Shown piece after piece: positions 34,853 to 47,891 of a DNA stretch of 64,000 bases. Each line of letters begins with the position of its first letter. Position 1 is the first letter of the stretch. The notes beneath the pieces were generated by a model. It saw nothing but the letters and a program-made list of their open reading frames with translations. It ran no database searches and was not told where the DNA came from. The DNA comes from Boletus sp. NGJ (Eukaryota > Basidiomycota > Agaricomycetes > Boletales > Boletaceae). Where the stretch lies: the NCBI GenBank assembly GCA_019096195.1, contig JAGTXK010000027.1:682001-746000 (forward strand), read 5' to 3'. The translations under genes and the position numbers were made by a program.

Positions 34853-37542
34853 TTATGTCCCAGTCCCAATATCACCGACACGCGTCAACGCAACCCTCCG
34901 TTTTTTCTTCGGCGGCTGCTCTTTCGCTTCTTCGACCACACCGGGGTTATCCGTACTAGTGCTGCTCCCGCTCGGGGGTACGGAATCCTCGACGGCTGAC
35001 TTGAGGGTCAACGCTCGCTGTGGGGATGGCTCACTTCCCTGCAACTGGCCCCGCTTTGTTGGAACAACCGGTGGTGCAATGATAGGTAGTCCCACCGTTG
35101 TACTAGCCGGCGTCAGCGGCGCAGCATGAGTAGGAGCCGAGGACGCCGCATATGTGAGCGGCACGAAGTTGTGCTGAGCTATCGACTGCAGCTGGAGCGT
35201 TGACTGCTGGGTATGGTGTGCTGGGAGTATCTCGTCAAAGATGATGACTGTACAATAGCCATCTCGTGAAGAGAGCACGAGTGATTGTCCATCTGGAGAC
35301 CTACGAAGTCATAATCATGCGTGAACCAACGCTAGAGTTCAACGGACAGAAAGACACGAACCATGACATATCTGTAAACTCATCGTAATGTAATTTCGTC
35401 AATAGACAGACTGGACCCGCTTGTTGCGTGTCATAGATGGTGACAGTGTCCATCGTCAACACTGCATACAGCATTCGGTAGGGAAGCGCAAACACAGATC
35501 CACTGGGGGGTGAGGAAGCCATCGGCATAGACGTCTTTGAAGACGTAGACACGTTGGAATTGCACTGCTTTGGCGGATGTGGCGAGGGTGAGTACACCGT
35601 TGATGTTTCGGAGCTAGCGGCGGGAAGTTGGGAAGCAGGCGCCTTCTCCACTCGTGGAGACGGAGAAAGGGCAGGTTGCTCATGTGCCAACCCACCAGTT
35701 CCACTAGTGAGATCAACGGCTAGTTTTCCCTCTTTGTTTTTATCTAGGGTGGCCGTTTTCGGCTCTTCAGCTCCGGGGCCGACGACACCATGTCGCAGTT
35801 CGTACAGGATAGGAGAGAAGCGTACTGCGACAGTGGCCTTTTTGTGTCCAGGGAGCTGGGCGATAGGTGGACGTGCAAAGTTGGCGCGGGAATAAATGAA
35901 AACAGACGACGCGGAATTTGGGTTGGCCAAATCGTTCTGCGTTGCATTTGAACCACTCTTATCAGATGACCGGCCCTTGCGGCCCCTGGAAGGTGTCTCA
36001 TCCCCCCTGGCCCCGGCGTTGAAAGAGAGGTCTTCAAAGTGTCCGGCGGGCGTGAGCAACAAACCGCCATCAGGGCTGAATGTCAACCTCCTGAAGAAAT
36101 TCGTAAAACTCTCGTCTCCGTACAACTTTATGGTCGACCATGCTGGCGAGGGCAAGGCACGTATAGCAGGAAGAGGAGGCATCGGAGAAGGAGAACGACC
36201 ATATCTGGAGAAGTGAGAATGAGATGGCGACGAAGGGGCATTGGAACCACTGAATGAAGAGCGTCGGGAAGATGGTCGTTCAAAAGTGGGTGGGGGGAAC
36301 ATAGTGGATGGCGTGCTCGCAACAGAGGTAGCAGGAGTCGGCGGGTATGCGATCGAATTATTGTTATTGCCTGACTGGGGAAAATCTCTCTCTTCCTTCT
36401 GATCCGCAGAAGCACTCTCCACATCATTAGTGGATTCGCGCTTGAATCCTCCCTTGATACGACTTTGCGTACTTGGCGTGCGAGAGTGGTTGAATGGCAT
36501 GCGGGTGTTTTTCCCGACCGCATGAGCCTCAAAGGATCCTTGTTTGGTCGAGATGCGGTAAATATGCATGGAGCGGTCGCTGCTTTGCGTGGCAATGTAT
36601 TCATTCAAGGGGTCCCAAGCGACGCCTTGCACGTAGTGACTGTGTTCGGCTATCTCATGAACACATTTACCTAGGTGCATCGTACGATGAATCAAGTTTA
36701 AGAAAGAAGGATAGAGTGGAAAGGAACCGTACCATCTGTGGCTGTGAAAACGCGCGCACAGTTGTCGGTGCTACCAGCAAGAATATACTCCCCTGACGGG
36801 CTCCATGCAAGGTCATATACTTGCATGGTTGTGCAACTGGAACCAGTAGAACGCGGTTAGATCCTCCGCAACGAGAGGGAATGCACCAGCGGATAAATCG
36901 AACACTGACCGGAACGTTGTACGAGGTTTCCAATACTCTTTTTCATATTGGAGGTCCTCGGCATTGAGATCACTCCCGTACGTCACAGGTGGTGGCGTAC
37001 TCGATGGAGCCCAGATGATGATCATTCCGTCTGCAAGCATTAAGCCATTATTCCGAAGGTCGTCGCGATATTGAACGTACCATCACCAGCTGAAGCAATA
37101 AGCTCTCCTAATCGTACCATAAAAAACATGAGCAGAGAAATTGACGAGAGGACATGGACACGTACCGTTGGGAGAAAACCGCACAACGTTGACTGGTGCA
37201 GAATGCTTGTTGAGCGTCGCGAGGTACTCAACGCGTGGTGGTCGCGGCGGAACAACAGCTTCACCCGATTCTGCGATGGATGGAGGCAGAATGTTTGGGT
37301 GTACCATCCATATCTGTATACATGTTCGGGCGCGTGAGCGTTGAGGCCACGAGCGCGTCTAAGTTGAGAAGTAAACGTACCCGAACATGATTATCCTCTC
37401 CGCCTGTCGCAAGCTTGTAGGACTGAGATGCAAAGCTCTTCTCTTGAGACGGACGCGCCTTTTTGAAGGAAATGGGCTGAAAGTCGCAAGTTGAGATGGG
37501 CTTGGAGTCGTGCCAACGTATCTCGAGTGTACGGTAGCGCAT
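34853..37542 (-). CDS. CAC2: chromatin assembly factor 1 subunit B (p60), WD40 protein
   Basis: Start ATG 37542 opens MRYRTLEIRWHDSKPISTCDF, the near-invariant start of CAF-1 p60. WD40 blades follow: KLATGGEDNHVR, LNKHSAPVNVVRFSPNG, YDLAWSPSGEYILAGSTD, HYVQGVAWDPLNEYIATQSSD and RRLTFSPDGGLLLTPAGHF. A long Ser/Pro-rich insertion (about 36480-36150) separates blades. The C-terminal tail is disordered, with a PPKKKRR nuclear localisation signal (about 34895), ending TAA 34853-34855. CAF-1 deposits H3-H4 behind replication forks with PCNA. At least seven short introns, with one long exon (about 36670-35360). The length is near the family norm. It is in tandem behind the nucleoporin gene, 261 bp apart. 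Confidence 0.95.
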
Positions 37543-37803
37543 CGTGTTAGGTTGTCGTACTTGTCAGTTGCCACTGAAGATGCAGATGCGTGTCGTGGTC
37601 GTCGTTTGTGAGCGTGCGGGTTGGTTATGAATGAGTGCACATGGAGGGGCGTCTTGGAGATTTCGAAAGGCTGATTGCCTTTCATTATAACACGGTCTCA
37701 CGCCTTCCGTTGTCGTTTCCGGCCAACCCGAATGCAAACTACGAGGGATACAACGACCAGCTAAATACTGTATACACCAAATGTATCCACCAAGCAGCAC
37801 CAG

Positions 37804-39837
37804 TCATCGCAAAACACTTGCATGCAGCGTTGACGTCGAACTATTCAATAAAGAGGGCGAAGTAGAGAGCCTCATGTCCGCACTTCTGTGGCCATCTTCC
37901 CGCTCTCCGTTGGTTCCCATAATTACGCCAAGATCCTTGAGATCCCGCTGTAGTATCTTCGTCAGGTGCTGCAAACCTGCCTGTTGGTCGGATAGTATCT
38001 GTAACCTGTAATCGGTACTTCATCACATGTTTGGCGCAAGATAACGAACCTGCGTTATCTGTTTCAAGCCCTCTTCATCTACAACTGTCCATTCCACTGC
38101 CCCTTCACCCCCAGCCTTCTTTCCGCGTTCCATGGCCGCATTAATAGCTCCAACCAATGCCCACAGCTCATTCAGTTTGCTTCTCATCTTGCTCATTCCG
38201 CCGGGTCTCCGCAAATCCTCCTCCATCTCCTCAAGCGCGACTCGCAGCGCCTCTTCCTCAGGACGTATGGAGGAGGAACGGACAGCTGGAATGAGGAGGT
38301 GTAAATGTTGGACCAACCTGAGAAGTCGCTGAGACAGTTGGGTATGTTGAGATAGAGCGCGATGAAGTCGGGACAGCGTGGTATCCGTATGAGTCGCTGT
38401 CAAAGCCTGTAATCGCCTTCTGAGTTCCTAAGAAACGAGATCAGAATCATGAGGAACACTTCAGCATATTAAAGTCACCTTTAACTTCTCTTGCTGCGCA
38501 GTTGCTTGGGCAGACTGTGCTTCAACGCGAGCATTTAGCGCGTCAAAACCAACAGCTAGCACTGGCACCATGCTGAAACACACAACCTTAGCGTTGAGTG
38601 TTCTGCCGAAACACGTTGTTCACATACCAACTATGATCCGGATTTTCTCTGACAGCTCTCTGCCAAAGTGCCTCGTTGGTTGCGTTGGCAGGCCGACCAT
38701 ATTGACTTATGACGGCCGGGTCGACCAAGTTATAGAAATAATGCTAGGAACCATCGGTGTCAAATCGCGTTCTTCCGCACTTCGCCTACCACAAGCAATA
38801 CTCACTTGGAAGCGACACAGGGATGAATTTGGGTTCCATGCCTCGGCGATGGCATCGATCCTTTGCACTAGTGCTACAAACTGATTTTGAGGATCTTGTT
38901 GCTGGGCAGTGGCACCAAGCGTCGATTGTGATGATCTCGATGTAGAAGTTCCCAGAATTGACCCCGTGCCCAATCCAGTCCCCAAGGCCGGAGCAGCGAG
39001 GTTACTACCAAACAAAGTTCCTGTAGTCGAGGGTTGGGTGGTAGATCCAAAGAGCGATCCGGCAAGTTTTTGTGGTTGTTGTTGGGCGGGCTGTCCAAAC
39101 AACGGGGTAGGCGGTTGTGCGGTGCTAGTCGACGTTTGTGTAGCCGGTTGTCCGAAAAGCGTTGGCGGCGAAATAGTACTCGTGCCCGTACCCGTGGACG
39201 TGCCAGTAGCTGGGGCCCCAAAGATACTAGAAGGAGCTTTATTCCCGAACAGTGGGTTCGAGGACGAGGTGGAACTCCCAAAAAGCCCGCCTCCTGGTGC
39301 AGGTGCCGTCATCGTGCTACCAAAGGGACCGGCGGTAGGCTGCGTTGTCACATTCGTGGTTCCGAAGAGACCACCAGCGGTAGGTTGTTGCAATGTGTTA
39401 GTACTAGTTCCAAACAGATTCCCGCCGGACTGCTGGGGTTGCGTAGTCGCGGTACCAAACAACGAGCTGCCTGCCGACTGTTGAGATTGTTGCGTGTTCG
39501 CGCCACCGAATATGCTCCCTCCAGTTGCGGGTTGCGTTGTGCTACTAAATATACTCCCTCCCGCTGCAGCTTGGGTAGTGTTACCGAAGATATTCCTAGT
39601 CGCAGCGGGCTGCGTGGCGCTACCAAAGATGCTCCCGCCTGTCACCGTCGCAGGTTGTGTCGTGCCTCCAAACAAGCCACCCCCCGTGGCCGATGGTTGC
39701 TGAGAAGAGACTGTACTTCCGAAAAGCCCGCCTCCCGTCGTCGGTTGTTGCTGAGGCGGGTTCGTGCTCCCATAAAGACTATTTCCTGTCGCCGATTGTT
39801 GTTGCGAAGTCGGGTTTCCGAAGAGCGTACTGCCCAT
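37804..39837 (-). CDS. NUP57: FG nucleoporin Nup54/Nup57
   Basis: ATG 39837 opens MGSTLFGNPTSQQQSATGNS. About 19 spaced LFG/IFG/FG repeats fill the first 300 residues (39830-39000) with Gly/Thr/Gln/Pro linkers. The C-terminal structured part begins FVALVQRIDAIAEAWNPNS. It continues HYFYNLVDP, NEALWQRAVRENPDHSCMVPVLAVGFDALNARV and coiled-coil helices (LSRLHRALSQHTQLSQRLLRLVQHL). After a final intron (acceptor GTTACAG) it ends ILSDQQAGLQHLTKILQRDL with TGA at 37804-37806. This is the Nup54 family, which forms the central transport channel complex with Nup62/Nsp1 and Nup58. Long plus-strand frames opposite the repeats are antisense shadows of the low-complexity codons. Confidence 0.94.
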
Positions 39838-40209
39838 AGCTAGATGTTGTTGACAAGTTCTCGTCAACAATGTCAAGAGTCCCCATCGACGGGGTGATCA
39901 TGTGACTTGGCGTTCAGTCGTGCCGTGAGATCCACTTCCAGTTTCTACTAAGTAGCTGCCTTCATGTCGGCTACACAAGTATCGTTTCGCTGGTCGTCTG
40001 ATGATGTCCCCAAACCACTCCTGGCGCAGTGATCAAACCTGAAGAGATACGCACTTAGTATTCCCAAGGAAATTTAGATGATGTACGCTCAGAATGTACT
40101 CCAACGAGTGCCAGTGCACACTGCCAGCCGGTACTGATAGAACCGTGTGCAGTTCCTCGCGCCTAACCTCTTCTCCATCGTTTCATTCTGGATCGAGACA
40201 CTCATCAGG
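39838..40209. other. intergenic, about 370 bp
   Basis: Promoter region of the nucleoporin gene and leader of the DUF6534-like fragment; no element recognised. Confidence 0.5.
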
Positions 40210-40419
40210 ATGCAGACACTCACCGACGATGTTACAAGCGAAGACAGTGGTACTGCGGCTGGCGCCACTCTTGCTGTAACTTTTGTCTCGTTGGTATTTT
40301 GACAGGTTCGTTTATTTTGTTTGGTGGGCATCGCTGCGAAGGAGTGAAGGAATGCCTTGTTACATTCACCTTCGATTGATTTCAGATATCGCGCGGACAA
40401 AATCTATTTGAAACTATTG
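40210..40419 (+). pseudogene. 5' fragment of a DUF6534-like membrane protein gene
   Basis: ATG 40210 opens MQTLTDDVTSEDSG, then GATLAVTFVSLVF, closely resembling the first helix of the remnant at 10143 (STLAAVFVSLVF). The frame then hits TGA at 40301. A second family exon follows after an AG acceptor at 40384-40385, reading RYRADKIYLKLL, with a donor GTATGT at 40420. No later exons are found; AT-rich DNA begins within about 60 bp. I read this as a gene truncated after its second or third exon. Confidence 0.55.
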
Positions 40420-41232
40420 GTATGTCGCATTTTCATTCAAGATAGATCTCTCTTATGTGCCGGTGTGTGTGTGTGATAGATTCTGCAGTGTATGGCATGC
40501 ATTGATCCAAAAATTTTGTAATTCATGTGGAATATGTGGACAAGTAATGAAAGTTTATTTGAAGGTGAGCTGGAGTTTACATTCATGCTGGAATTGGGGT
40601 CTACTCTGTTCTCATAATCACAGTAAATGTCATGCCACCACAAATAATACAAATAACAATATTTATGTATCATACTATAGGTTGCATCTCTACAATTGTT
40701 CAGTTATCCCTCATGTACATATTGCATCTGGCTTTGTATGCCCTCATTCTAGTTGTTTATCCAAGAGCAACACACCTAATGCTTTCTCCTAGTAAGCACA
40801 GGCTACTTCAAGGATGTCTTTCCTACAGCTGTTACATTATAGCACTATTCCTGTTGAAATCATCATGCTGATAATTAAAGGTGCACAATTTATAGTTGTA
40901 ACAATCCATTAGCCCAATATATATGTGTTTTTCACCAGTGCTGAAATTGCTTCTTTTAGATTGTCAAGGCATGGGAATTCCAGATACTACTGAAGGTCTT
41001 ACAAATTCACTGGTCATGGAGGCATGATTTATTCCCATGTCTAGTTTATGGTATATTAAATGCTTTTGAACAGTTGCTGGTAGATTGTTACAATCCACAA
41101 GTTCTTAAACAGAATCCATATATCTGCACTCTCCAAATTTGTGGTTCAACAATGTTATGCAGATACACAACTTTCTGAGATACCACATAGATTCTCACAT
41201 CCCCAGCAAGTTATCCTGACCAGCTCTTGCAT
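40420..41232. other. AT-rich island, possible degenerate insertion
   Basis: From about 40480 to the end of the D-lactate dehydrogenase gene the DNA is visibly AT-richer than the flanks. It has no coherent frame, and a short GT microsatellite sits at its left edge (40464-40475). Its texture matches the transposon zone at 56-60 kb more than the surrounding genes. I could not identify terminal repeats or a target duplication. Confidence 0.5.
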
Positions 41233-44086
41233 TCAATGTTTTCCCGAAATTTTCATGCTCTTGTCTGGATACAGCTATAGTGATACAAATGAAAGCTTGA
41301 GTTATCTCAACTAACTACCAACCATGGACTAACACTAACCTTTCCAGGATTAAATAAGCCCAGTGGATCAATTGTCTTTTTGATGGATCGCATCAACTCT
41401 ACGGTACCCTCCCCAAGTTCAGAGTAGAGGTATTCGCGTTTGCCAATACCAACACCATGCTCGCCCGTACCTATATTGTGAGGAAGCAGATCGTGAACCA
41501 TCGAAAATTGGGGCCAACAAGCATGGCAGTCATGTAGAATGCGAAACTTACATGTACCCTCCATCTTTATTGCTCGTTTGACCATTCTGTGTACAGCCTC
41601 TCGCGCCATCGCCAGCTCTTCATCATTCCGGAAGAGGAGCAGTGCATGGAAATTGCCTGTTGTCCGATCAGATTCGTCAAGGGAGAGAGCGAGCAGAAGA
41701 GAGACGTGAAGACTGACCGTCACCAACGTGTCCTATGATGGTAGACACAAGCCCAAGTTCCTGGATGTCTCGCTTCGTCTCGTAGACGAGATCAGGGAGC
41801 CTCGAGACTGGGACACTGTTAAATTATGAATGATACACCACAACTACAATGTTACCAGCATCCGCAGGGGAAGAAGACTGACCATACATCCGTACCCCAT
41901 CCTCTGGACCCCTCCAAAAGTGCCAATCCCGAATAAAGCGCATTCTTCCTATCAGCCCATAGATCTTCTGCTTCTTTGTCGTTCCGCGCCAATTCAAAGC
42001 CGGTAGCGCCGTGCTTTTTGATGACTTCCTTGACAATTCGGGCGGTTTCCTGGAGCGAGGCTTGACTAGGTCCTTGGAATTTGAAAAAGAGGGAATCGAC
42101 TTCGGGGTAGGTGCGTTCAGAAGTACCAAAAAGGTTTGTCGCACGCATGAATTCAGAGTCACAAAGCTCGACACACTCTGAGAACGAGTTTGTGAAATAG
42201 ACATTTCAATAAAGTACACACGGTTATGTGGGTCGAGAGTTAGTCGAGTCGAAGCAAGCAACAGGAGAGGCACTTACGAATACCAACCCCGCAATTCATC
42301 ACATCAATCACTGCTTCTGTTGCCTTCTTGACGTTCGGAAACTGTGCAACAGCGACTGTTGTGGGTAACACGGGAGCCAGGCGAATTGTAACTATCTCAC
42401 AAAGCAATCATGAGCGTCTTGCACGGATCACAAGTATGGAGGTGCTAAAACGAGGGAAGCTGAGAACTGCGGAACCTACCCTCAGTAATAATCCCCAGGG
42501 TACCCTCTGCACCAATAAATAGCTTCGTTACGTCGAAACCCGCCGAGGACTTCCTGGCACGCTGTCGTGTTTTAATGATTTCTCCAGAGGGGAGGACCAC
42601 TGTCTGTAGATGTTGCGAACTTCAGTAAAAGGATCAAATTAAAGCTACAGATATATGCAGCCCCAGATGCCCGTAACAAGAGAGCTAGAAACGAACGGAC
42701 GTACAGCATTAAGGAACCACTCCCCCTTAGCTGTTCCGTACCTCACAGCATTCGCTTTGGAAGGATTATCAACCCTTTGTCAGGTTGAGCCAGGAGGAAC
42801 GTACTTCCGGAACATCCGGTACTCATCATCCCGCCGATCGTAGCTCCTGGGCCAGGGTCCAGCTGAGAGTGATGCGTTAGCGTTTCTCGCGGGGGGGAAG
42901 TTAGGAAAAACACTTTACTCACAGGAAAGAATAAAGGAATACCTTTTGGTAAAGCATAATTATGAGTATATGTTCGTTTCGCTTCCCGTACCAAAATAAC
43001 GAGGAAAATGTATACCTACCCTTGTCTTTCAATGCTTCATTGATCCCCATCCATCCAGCTCCAGGTTGGCACACAATATCTGAATCTTGTTCTATACCAT
43101 AGGATATTCCATGGGTTTCCGGGAAACGCAATATTCCGAGGTGAATAGTTCAATGTTTGAAGTGACACGGATGGGTAGATCACGACAGTTAGGTGTTAAC
43201 TATTTTGAGTGGCTCGGATAAAATACACGAACCATGGATCTCGAGAATCTTGTCCATATTGGACATGTCAACACAAATACCACCTGTTGCATGCTATCCA
43301 GAAGTCAGTCATGAACACAGCATCGAGGAAATAACGTATAATAAATAATGCGTTCGGTGTGACCAAGGAAGGGTCCTTGGTGCAATGGGAACGCCCGAAG
43401 TACTGGTCTACAACGCAAAGACCGGGAGCTCACCCCTCGGTAATTCCCCTCGAGACTCGTTCCACCCGAGAATGGCGTTACAGGCATCCGATACTTGGTA
43501 GCTATTTTGACGATTTTGACCACGTCCTCTGTGCTGCTTGGGTACACCACTACCGTATGAGGAGCACCTGTAGAATCCAGCCAATGCACATACATAGTCA
43601 GCAGTCGGGAATGTGGAACAATTCGAAGGAAAACCGATAGGAGTGTCAGCACACACTGGGATGATGATCGTTCTCCGAAAATCCATGTATCCGGAGGTCA
43701 TCTGGATCGGTGCTGACGACCCCAGATTCGTAGCCCTCGTTACTGAAAGTGTGCCTCAGTTCTCGTATGGCCCTTTGGAAATCTTCCGGGGTTCCAAACG
43801 TCGGTTGATCATCCTCAGTGGACTCTTGTCGGCGTCCGAGACCAAGAGAAGCCAGCGGAAATGGTAGACCAGCCGATGAGCCGATGGCGTAACCTAAAAC
43901 AGAGCATGTTAAGGCACACAGCAGCACCGGGAGAGTTGTAGCTCGGGAGGGTGCACTGTTACTGCTGGTACTGGAATGACGCAAACGTGGGGTCGAGAAA
44001 GGACGAAGGGACCAGCATGTGACTGGGTTTGTTGGCGTTGCAATCCTTTGAGACAAAAGGATACGGAGTGGTGTTGACCGAAACAT
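41233..44086 (-). CDS. DLD1: D-lactate dehydrogenase (cytochrome), mitochondrial
   Basis: Start ATG 44086 gives an Arg/Ser-rich presequence (MFRSTPLRILLSQRIATP) and a hydrophobic segment (TTLPVLLCALTCSVLGYAIG), as in inner-membrane or intermembrane-space D-lactate dehydrogenases. The FAD-binding type 4 domain follows: APHTVVVYPSSTEDVVKIV, MPVTPFSGGTSLEG, GGICVDMSNMDKILEIH, DPGPGATIGGMMSTGCSG. The FAD-oxidase C-terminal domain follows: LFFKFQGPSQASLQETA, VSTIIGHVGDGNFHALLLF and GEHGVGIGKREYL. The frame runs past a short stop-bounded form: removing intron GTTAGT...CTATAG joins LFNPGK to LYPDKSMKISGKH with TGA 41233-41235. The enzyme feeds electrons from D-lactate to cytochrome c. About eleven introns. 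Confidence 0.94.
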
Positions 44087-44318
44087 CAAGCAAATAGCGC
44101 ACACGAGTGCGGGCGAGTTGGGAAGACGTGTCAAGCTTTCAGGTTTCAACGACAGGCGTCTGCTGACAAGCGCTTATGATCATGGGAAATGGACAACTCC
44201 ATGAACATACATGGGTGCAACACAAAGCAATATTACGAGTAACTGGCTAGGGTATATCTACATGGCGATAGTCAAAACGACGGTCGGCTATAGAGCCTGG
44301 TACGCGGAGAGACGAGAG

Positions 44319-44803
44319 TTAGTTCTCCAGCATGAGTCCATTTTCAACGCGTACCTTGGGTGCTAAACTGACAATCTTTCCCCAGCCCTTCAGCCGTAAG
44401 TCTGCGCTGACAATCCCACCGATTCTCGTGCCCAGCATTTCTCTCTTGTTATTTAACAACACCGCCGCGTTGTCGTCGAATCTGACGAACCTCCCGTCGG
44501 GTCTTCTCACTGGCTTCTTGGTGCGCACGATCAAAGCGCGACGGACATCTCCTCGACGCACTTTAAGCGCAGTCGCGGAAGCAGCTTGTGCGGCGGTCAG
44601 TGGGCGGGCGCGTTTGACGACGCAGACGATTTCATCACCGACTGACCCCCAGCCATTGTTGACTTTTTGTTTTAGGACGTTGACACACTCGACGAGGAGA
44701 GCGCCTGAGTTGTCGATCACCTGTCCCAAGGAAGCATTGGCGCTACAGCTCAGCAACGATAGGATATGGGACATACATTGAGCGTTCCCTTGAGACCAAT
44801 CAT
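44319..44803 (-). CDS. MRPL38: mitochondrial large-subunit ribosomal protein uL14m
   Basis: Two exons: MIGLKGTLN, intron GTATGT...GGACAG, then [85 protein letters not shown], ending NGLMLEN with TAA 44319-44321. This is the bacterial-type L14 fold, with the RPDG and FDDNAAVL motifs, near the bacterial length. It is therefore the mitochondrial form rather than cytosolic uL14. No obvious cleavable presequence. Divergent from the hexokinase, 197 bp between starts. Confidence 0.93.
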
Positions 44804-45000
44804 GGCAACGTCGGAGGAATGGAGCGCGTGGTCCCTGTGTGAGTCAAGTTGGATAAATAAGTCGCGTAGTTCCCACGTCTAAAACCCCAGGCATGTTTGG
44901 CACCCTGAACGATATCTCCGCACAAGCAGCCGTTTTCCGTCTCTAACACCTCCCACGACCATTCCACTACTGTCTAAGGAGTATCATCGTTAAGAAATCA

Positions 45001-47891
45001 TGCCAGCATCGCGTCGTGGTAGTGGTAGCGTCGTCCTGCCCTCGGGACAGACGATCGCAATCCATACTCGCACACAAGATGAGGAAGACCTTCCGCATGC
45101 CACCAAGAGGTACGCACTCGTCATCCATACCCGCATGGGTCAATTCTGTCGAGCTTCTTGTGGTCCAATCGCATGCTTACACCCTCGTCACCCTTCGTGT
45201 GATTGTAGGACGATGGCGGACCATCTCAGGAAATACGAGACGTTGTCAGTCTTGCCTTCTACCCTGTGAGGTACCTTGCGACTAAACCGCGCTCCACATT
45301 CCGTCCGCTGTTTTCGAAAACACTACCGGGCTTTGAATGTAGATTCACTTTGACACCTCAGAGAATGCGTATGATCGTCGAAGCATTCGCCGAGTCCCTT
45401 GAACTGGGTTTGGCAAAGTACAATCAGATTGTGGTGCGCACTTGCCCTATCCTATGCCGTCCGTTCTCCTTCTTTCCCTATTCGCTTTGTTGCCTTGGTT
45501 CCTGGTAGTCTTTACATGAAGACGGAAATACTCTGAATATGGAGATTCCGTCGATCGGCTATCAAGAATTTGCTCAACCGGCGTGGGAGGAGTAAAGTTC
45601 TCATCAATCATCCCATTTCTGCATCGTTTACTTGGACTTGGGGTTGAGCGGGTCGATCTGCCTATATTCGCGCGTTCTTGGGTCACCCTTGGGTTTCACG
45701 TCCCTATATGCGCATCCTGGCGGGGAATTGAACTATCATCTGATGGGTCTGTCTAGCCCATGATCCCTACTTTCGTCTTTGGATGGCCATCTGGCCAGGA
45801 GACAGGAGACTACTTGGCCGTGGATCTTGGTACGTCCCGTCTGTTCATCCTCTCGTTCTGGCCTGACTCGTCCTGGATATATCCACCGAACTGTGCAACA
45901 ATACTTGAACGTGGTCGCTAATTCGCTCCCTCGCAATTGCCCTGTCACGATACCCATTACTAGGTGGTACAAACCTCCGAGTCTGCCTCGTTACTCTGCA
46001 AGGCGATGGGAAATTTGAGCTTACACAAACGAAGTATCGTCTCACTGAAGAACAGAAACAAGACGAAGGGCAAAAACTCTTCGATTTCTGTGCAGAATGC
46101 CTAAAGGCGTTCGTCGAGTCGAATACAGGTGATGGCCCGGGTATGTTGAAGGAGGGTCAAGTATTGCCATTAGGATTCACTGTGAGCGATGCATTCTTGA
46201 TATATTTGTCAGAAACTGACTTTGATATTCGGTTTGCGCGTCTACTGATAGTTCTCGTATCCATGCACGTGAGTCGGGATCTAATTTTAGGATCTGAGTG
46301 TCGTGTTAACCATGATTTTGGCAACTAATTGCACCAACCTCATGAATTGGGGTTCGATGTCATCGGGGACGCATGCGGCTGCTTTTACGTTCTATATCTG
46401 TTGGTGAAGACAAGAACGGATCGATCATGGTGAACTTATTCGTTGGACGAAAGGCTTCGGCGCACTCAATACGGAGGGACGAGACGTCGCTGAAATGTTC
46501 AAACAGTCTCTTGCAAAATATGTGAGTTTCCCCTCCCTTGATTTGCGTCGTTAGCTTAACCGTGCTAATAACAACTCACTCCTCTAAAAATCATCTCCCA
46601 TTCAGAACCTTCCCGTGCACTTAACAGCACTTATAAACGACACCACTGGCACACTCATCGCGTCACACTACGTCAGTCCCAGAACCAAGATAGCGGTGAT
46701 CTTTGGGACAGGTTGTAATGCCGCATACATGGAGCATGTCAGGAACATTCCCAAGTTTGCAAACTTGGGAATTCCTCCTGAAGCTGACATGGCTATTAAT
46801 TGTGAATGGGTATGTTACGCATCCTTTCACTAATCTAGATGGATCTCAAGGGAACAATCTCTTGTTTTCAAGGGTGCTTTCGACTCGTTTGAGCACGAAC
46901 ATCTCCCACGGACGAAATACGACGCAATTGTGGATGAATCCTCAAACAAACCTGGTGAACAAGCATTCGAGGTGAGCAACTCCCTACTGCTACACGATGA
47001 GAATTGCCTGTTTACTGTGGTCCGTTATTTCCCGAATCCCCCGATTGCCACTTACCAAGAAACTCATCTCGGGTCGATATCTGGGTGAAATCCTTCGACT
47101 GGTCCTTTGCGAGCTCATAGATGAAGGTGTCCTCTTTCTCGGTCAGAACACATACAAGCTTGAGAAACCGTATTGTTTTGATACCGCTTTCTTGTCTCTG
47201 ATGGAAAGGTGAGGGCTTCTCCCGTTGGTCCTTTCTCACCGTTTATCGACAGTGGTTCGACTTGGCTCATATCTTGGCAGTGACCCGACAGACGAGCTCC
47301 TCATGATCATTGGTATATTCACCCACTTTTTCGCCCTTGAGACGACACTCGCCGAACGACAATTCTTCCGAGCGCTCGCTAAACTGATCGGGCGACGCGC
47401 CGCACGACTGAGTTCGTGTGGAATCGCAGCGATTGTAAAGAAGATGGGGTATTTGGAGGAAGGATGCTCTGTAGGCGCGGATGGTAGTCTATATAATGTG
47501 TGTGGACTTGTTTGCTTTCTGTGCTCCTTCTTCTCTTTTCCCAACAAGGGCACTGATTGCTTCACTCTGGATAGAAATATCCTGGTTTCGCAGACAGGGT
47601 ACATGAAGGTCTTCAAGATATCTTTGGTGACAAGGGCCGGTGAGGGCACAAATGACACCGTCATCATCGCTCTCTGACCAGCTCTGCGCTCTTTCCTGCT
47701 TTCCATCTGTCAAATCGGGGGATCTAGTAACATCGTGACCCACCACGCCGAAGACGGGAGTGGTGTTGGCAGTGCAATAATCGCTGGTAAGTCGTCTTCT
47801 TTTACGAAAAAAAAAAAAAAAAGTTCTGACCTTTTTTTTTGTAGCGATGACGAAGATCAGAAAGGACCGTGGCTTGTATCTGCATGTCTGA
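45001..47891 (+). CDS. hexokinase
   Basis: ATG 45001 opens MPASRRGSGSVVLPSGQTIA, then after an intron TMADHLRKYETFTLTPQRMRMIVEAF. Catalytic and sugar motifs are complete: MIPTFVFGWPSGQETGDYLA, VDLGGTNLRVCLV (phosphate 1), PLGFTFSYPC, IRWTKGFG, LINDTTGTLIA, AVIFGTGCNAAYME, INCEWGAFD, LEKPYCFDTAF-like C-lobe and HAEDGSGVGSAIIAAM (adenosine), ending KDRGLYLHV with TGA 47889-47891. About twelve introns, one of about 325 nt after NQIV and one of about 140 nt after YPCT. The enzyme phosphorylates glucose or fructose; fungal hexokinases can also signal glucose repression, which the sequence cannot show. Confidence 0.95.

Noticed and set aside
38909-39843. Two long plus-strand frames (191 and 269 codons)
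   Set aside because: Antisense shadows of the low-complexity FG repeats of the nucleoporin, with no conserved features of their own.
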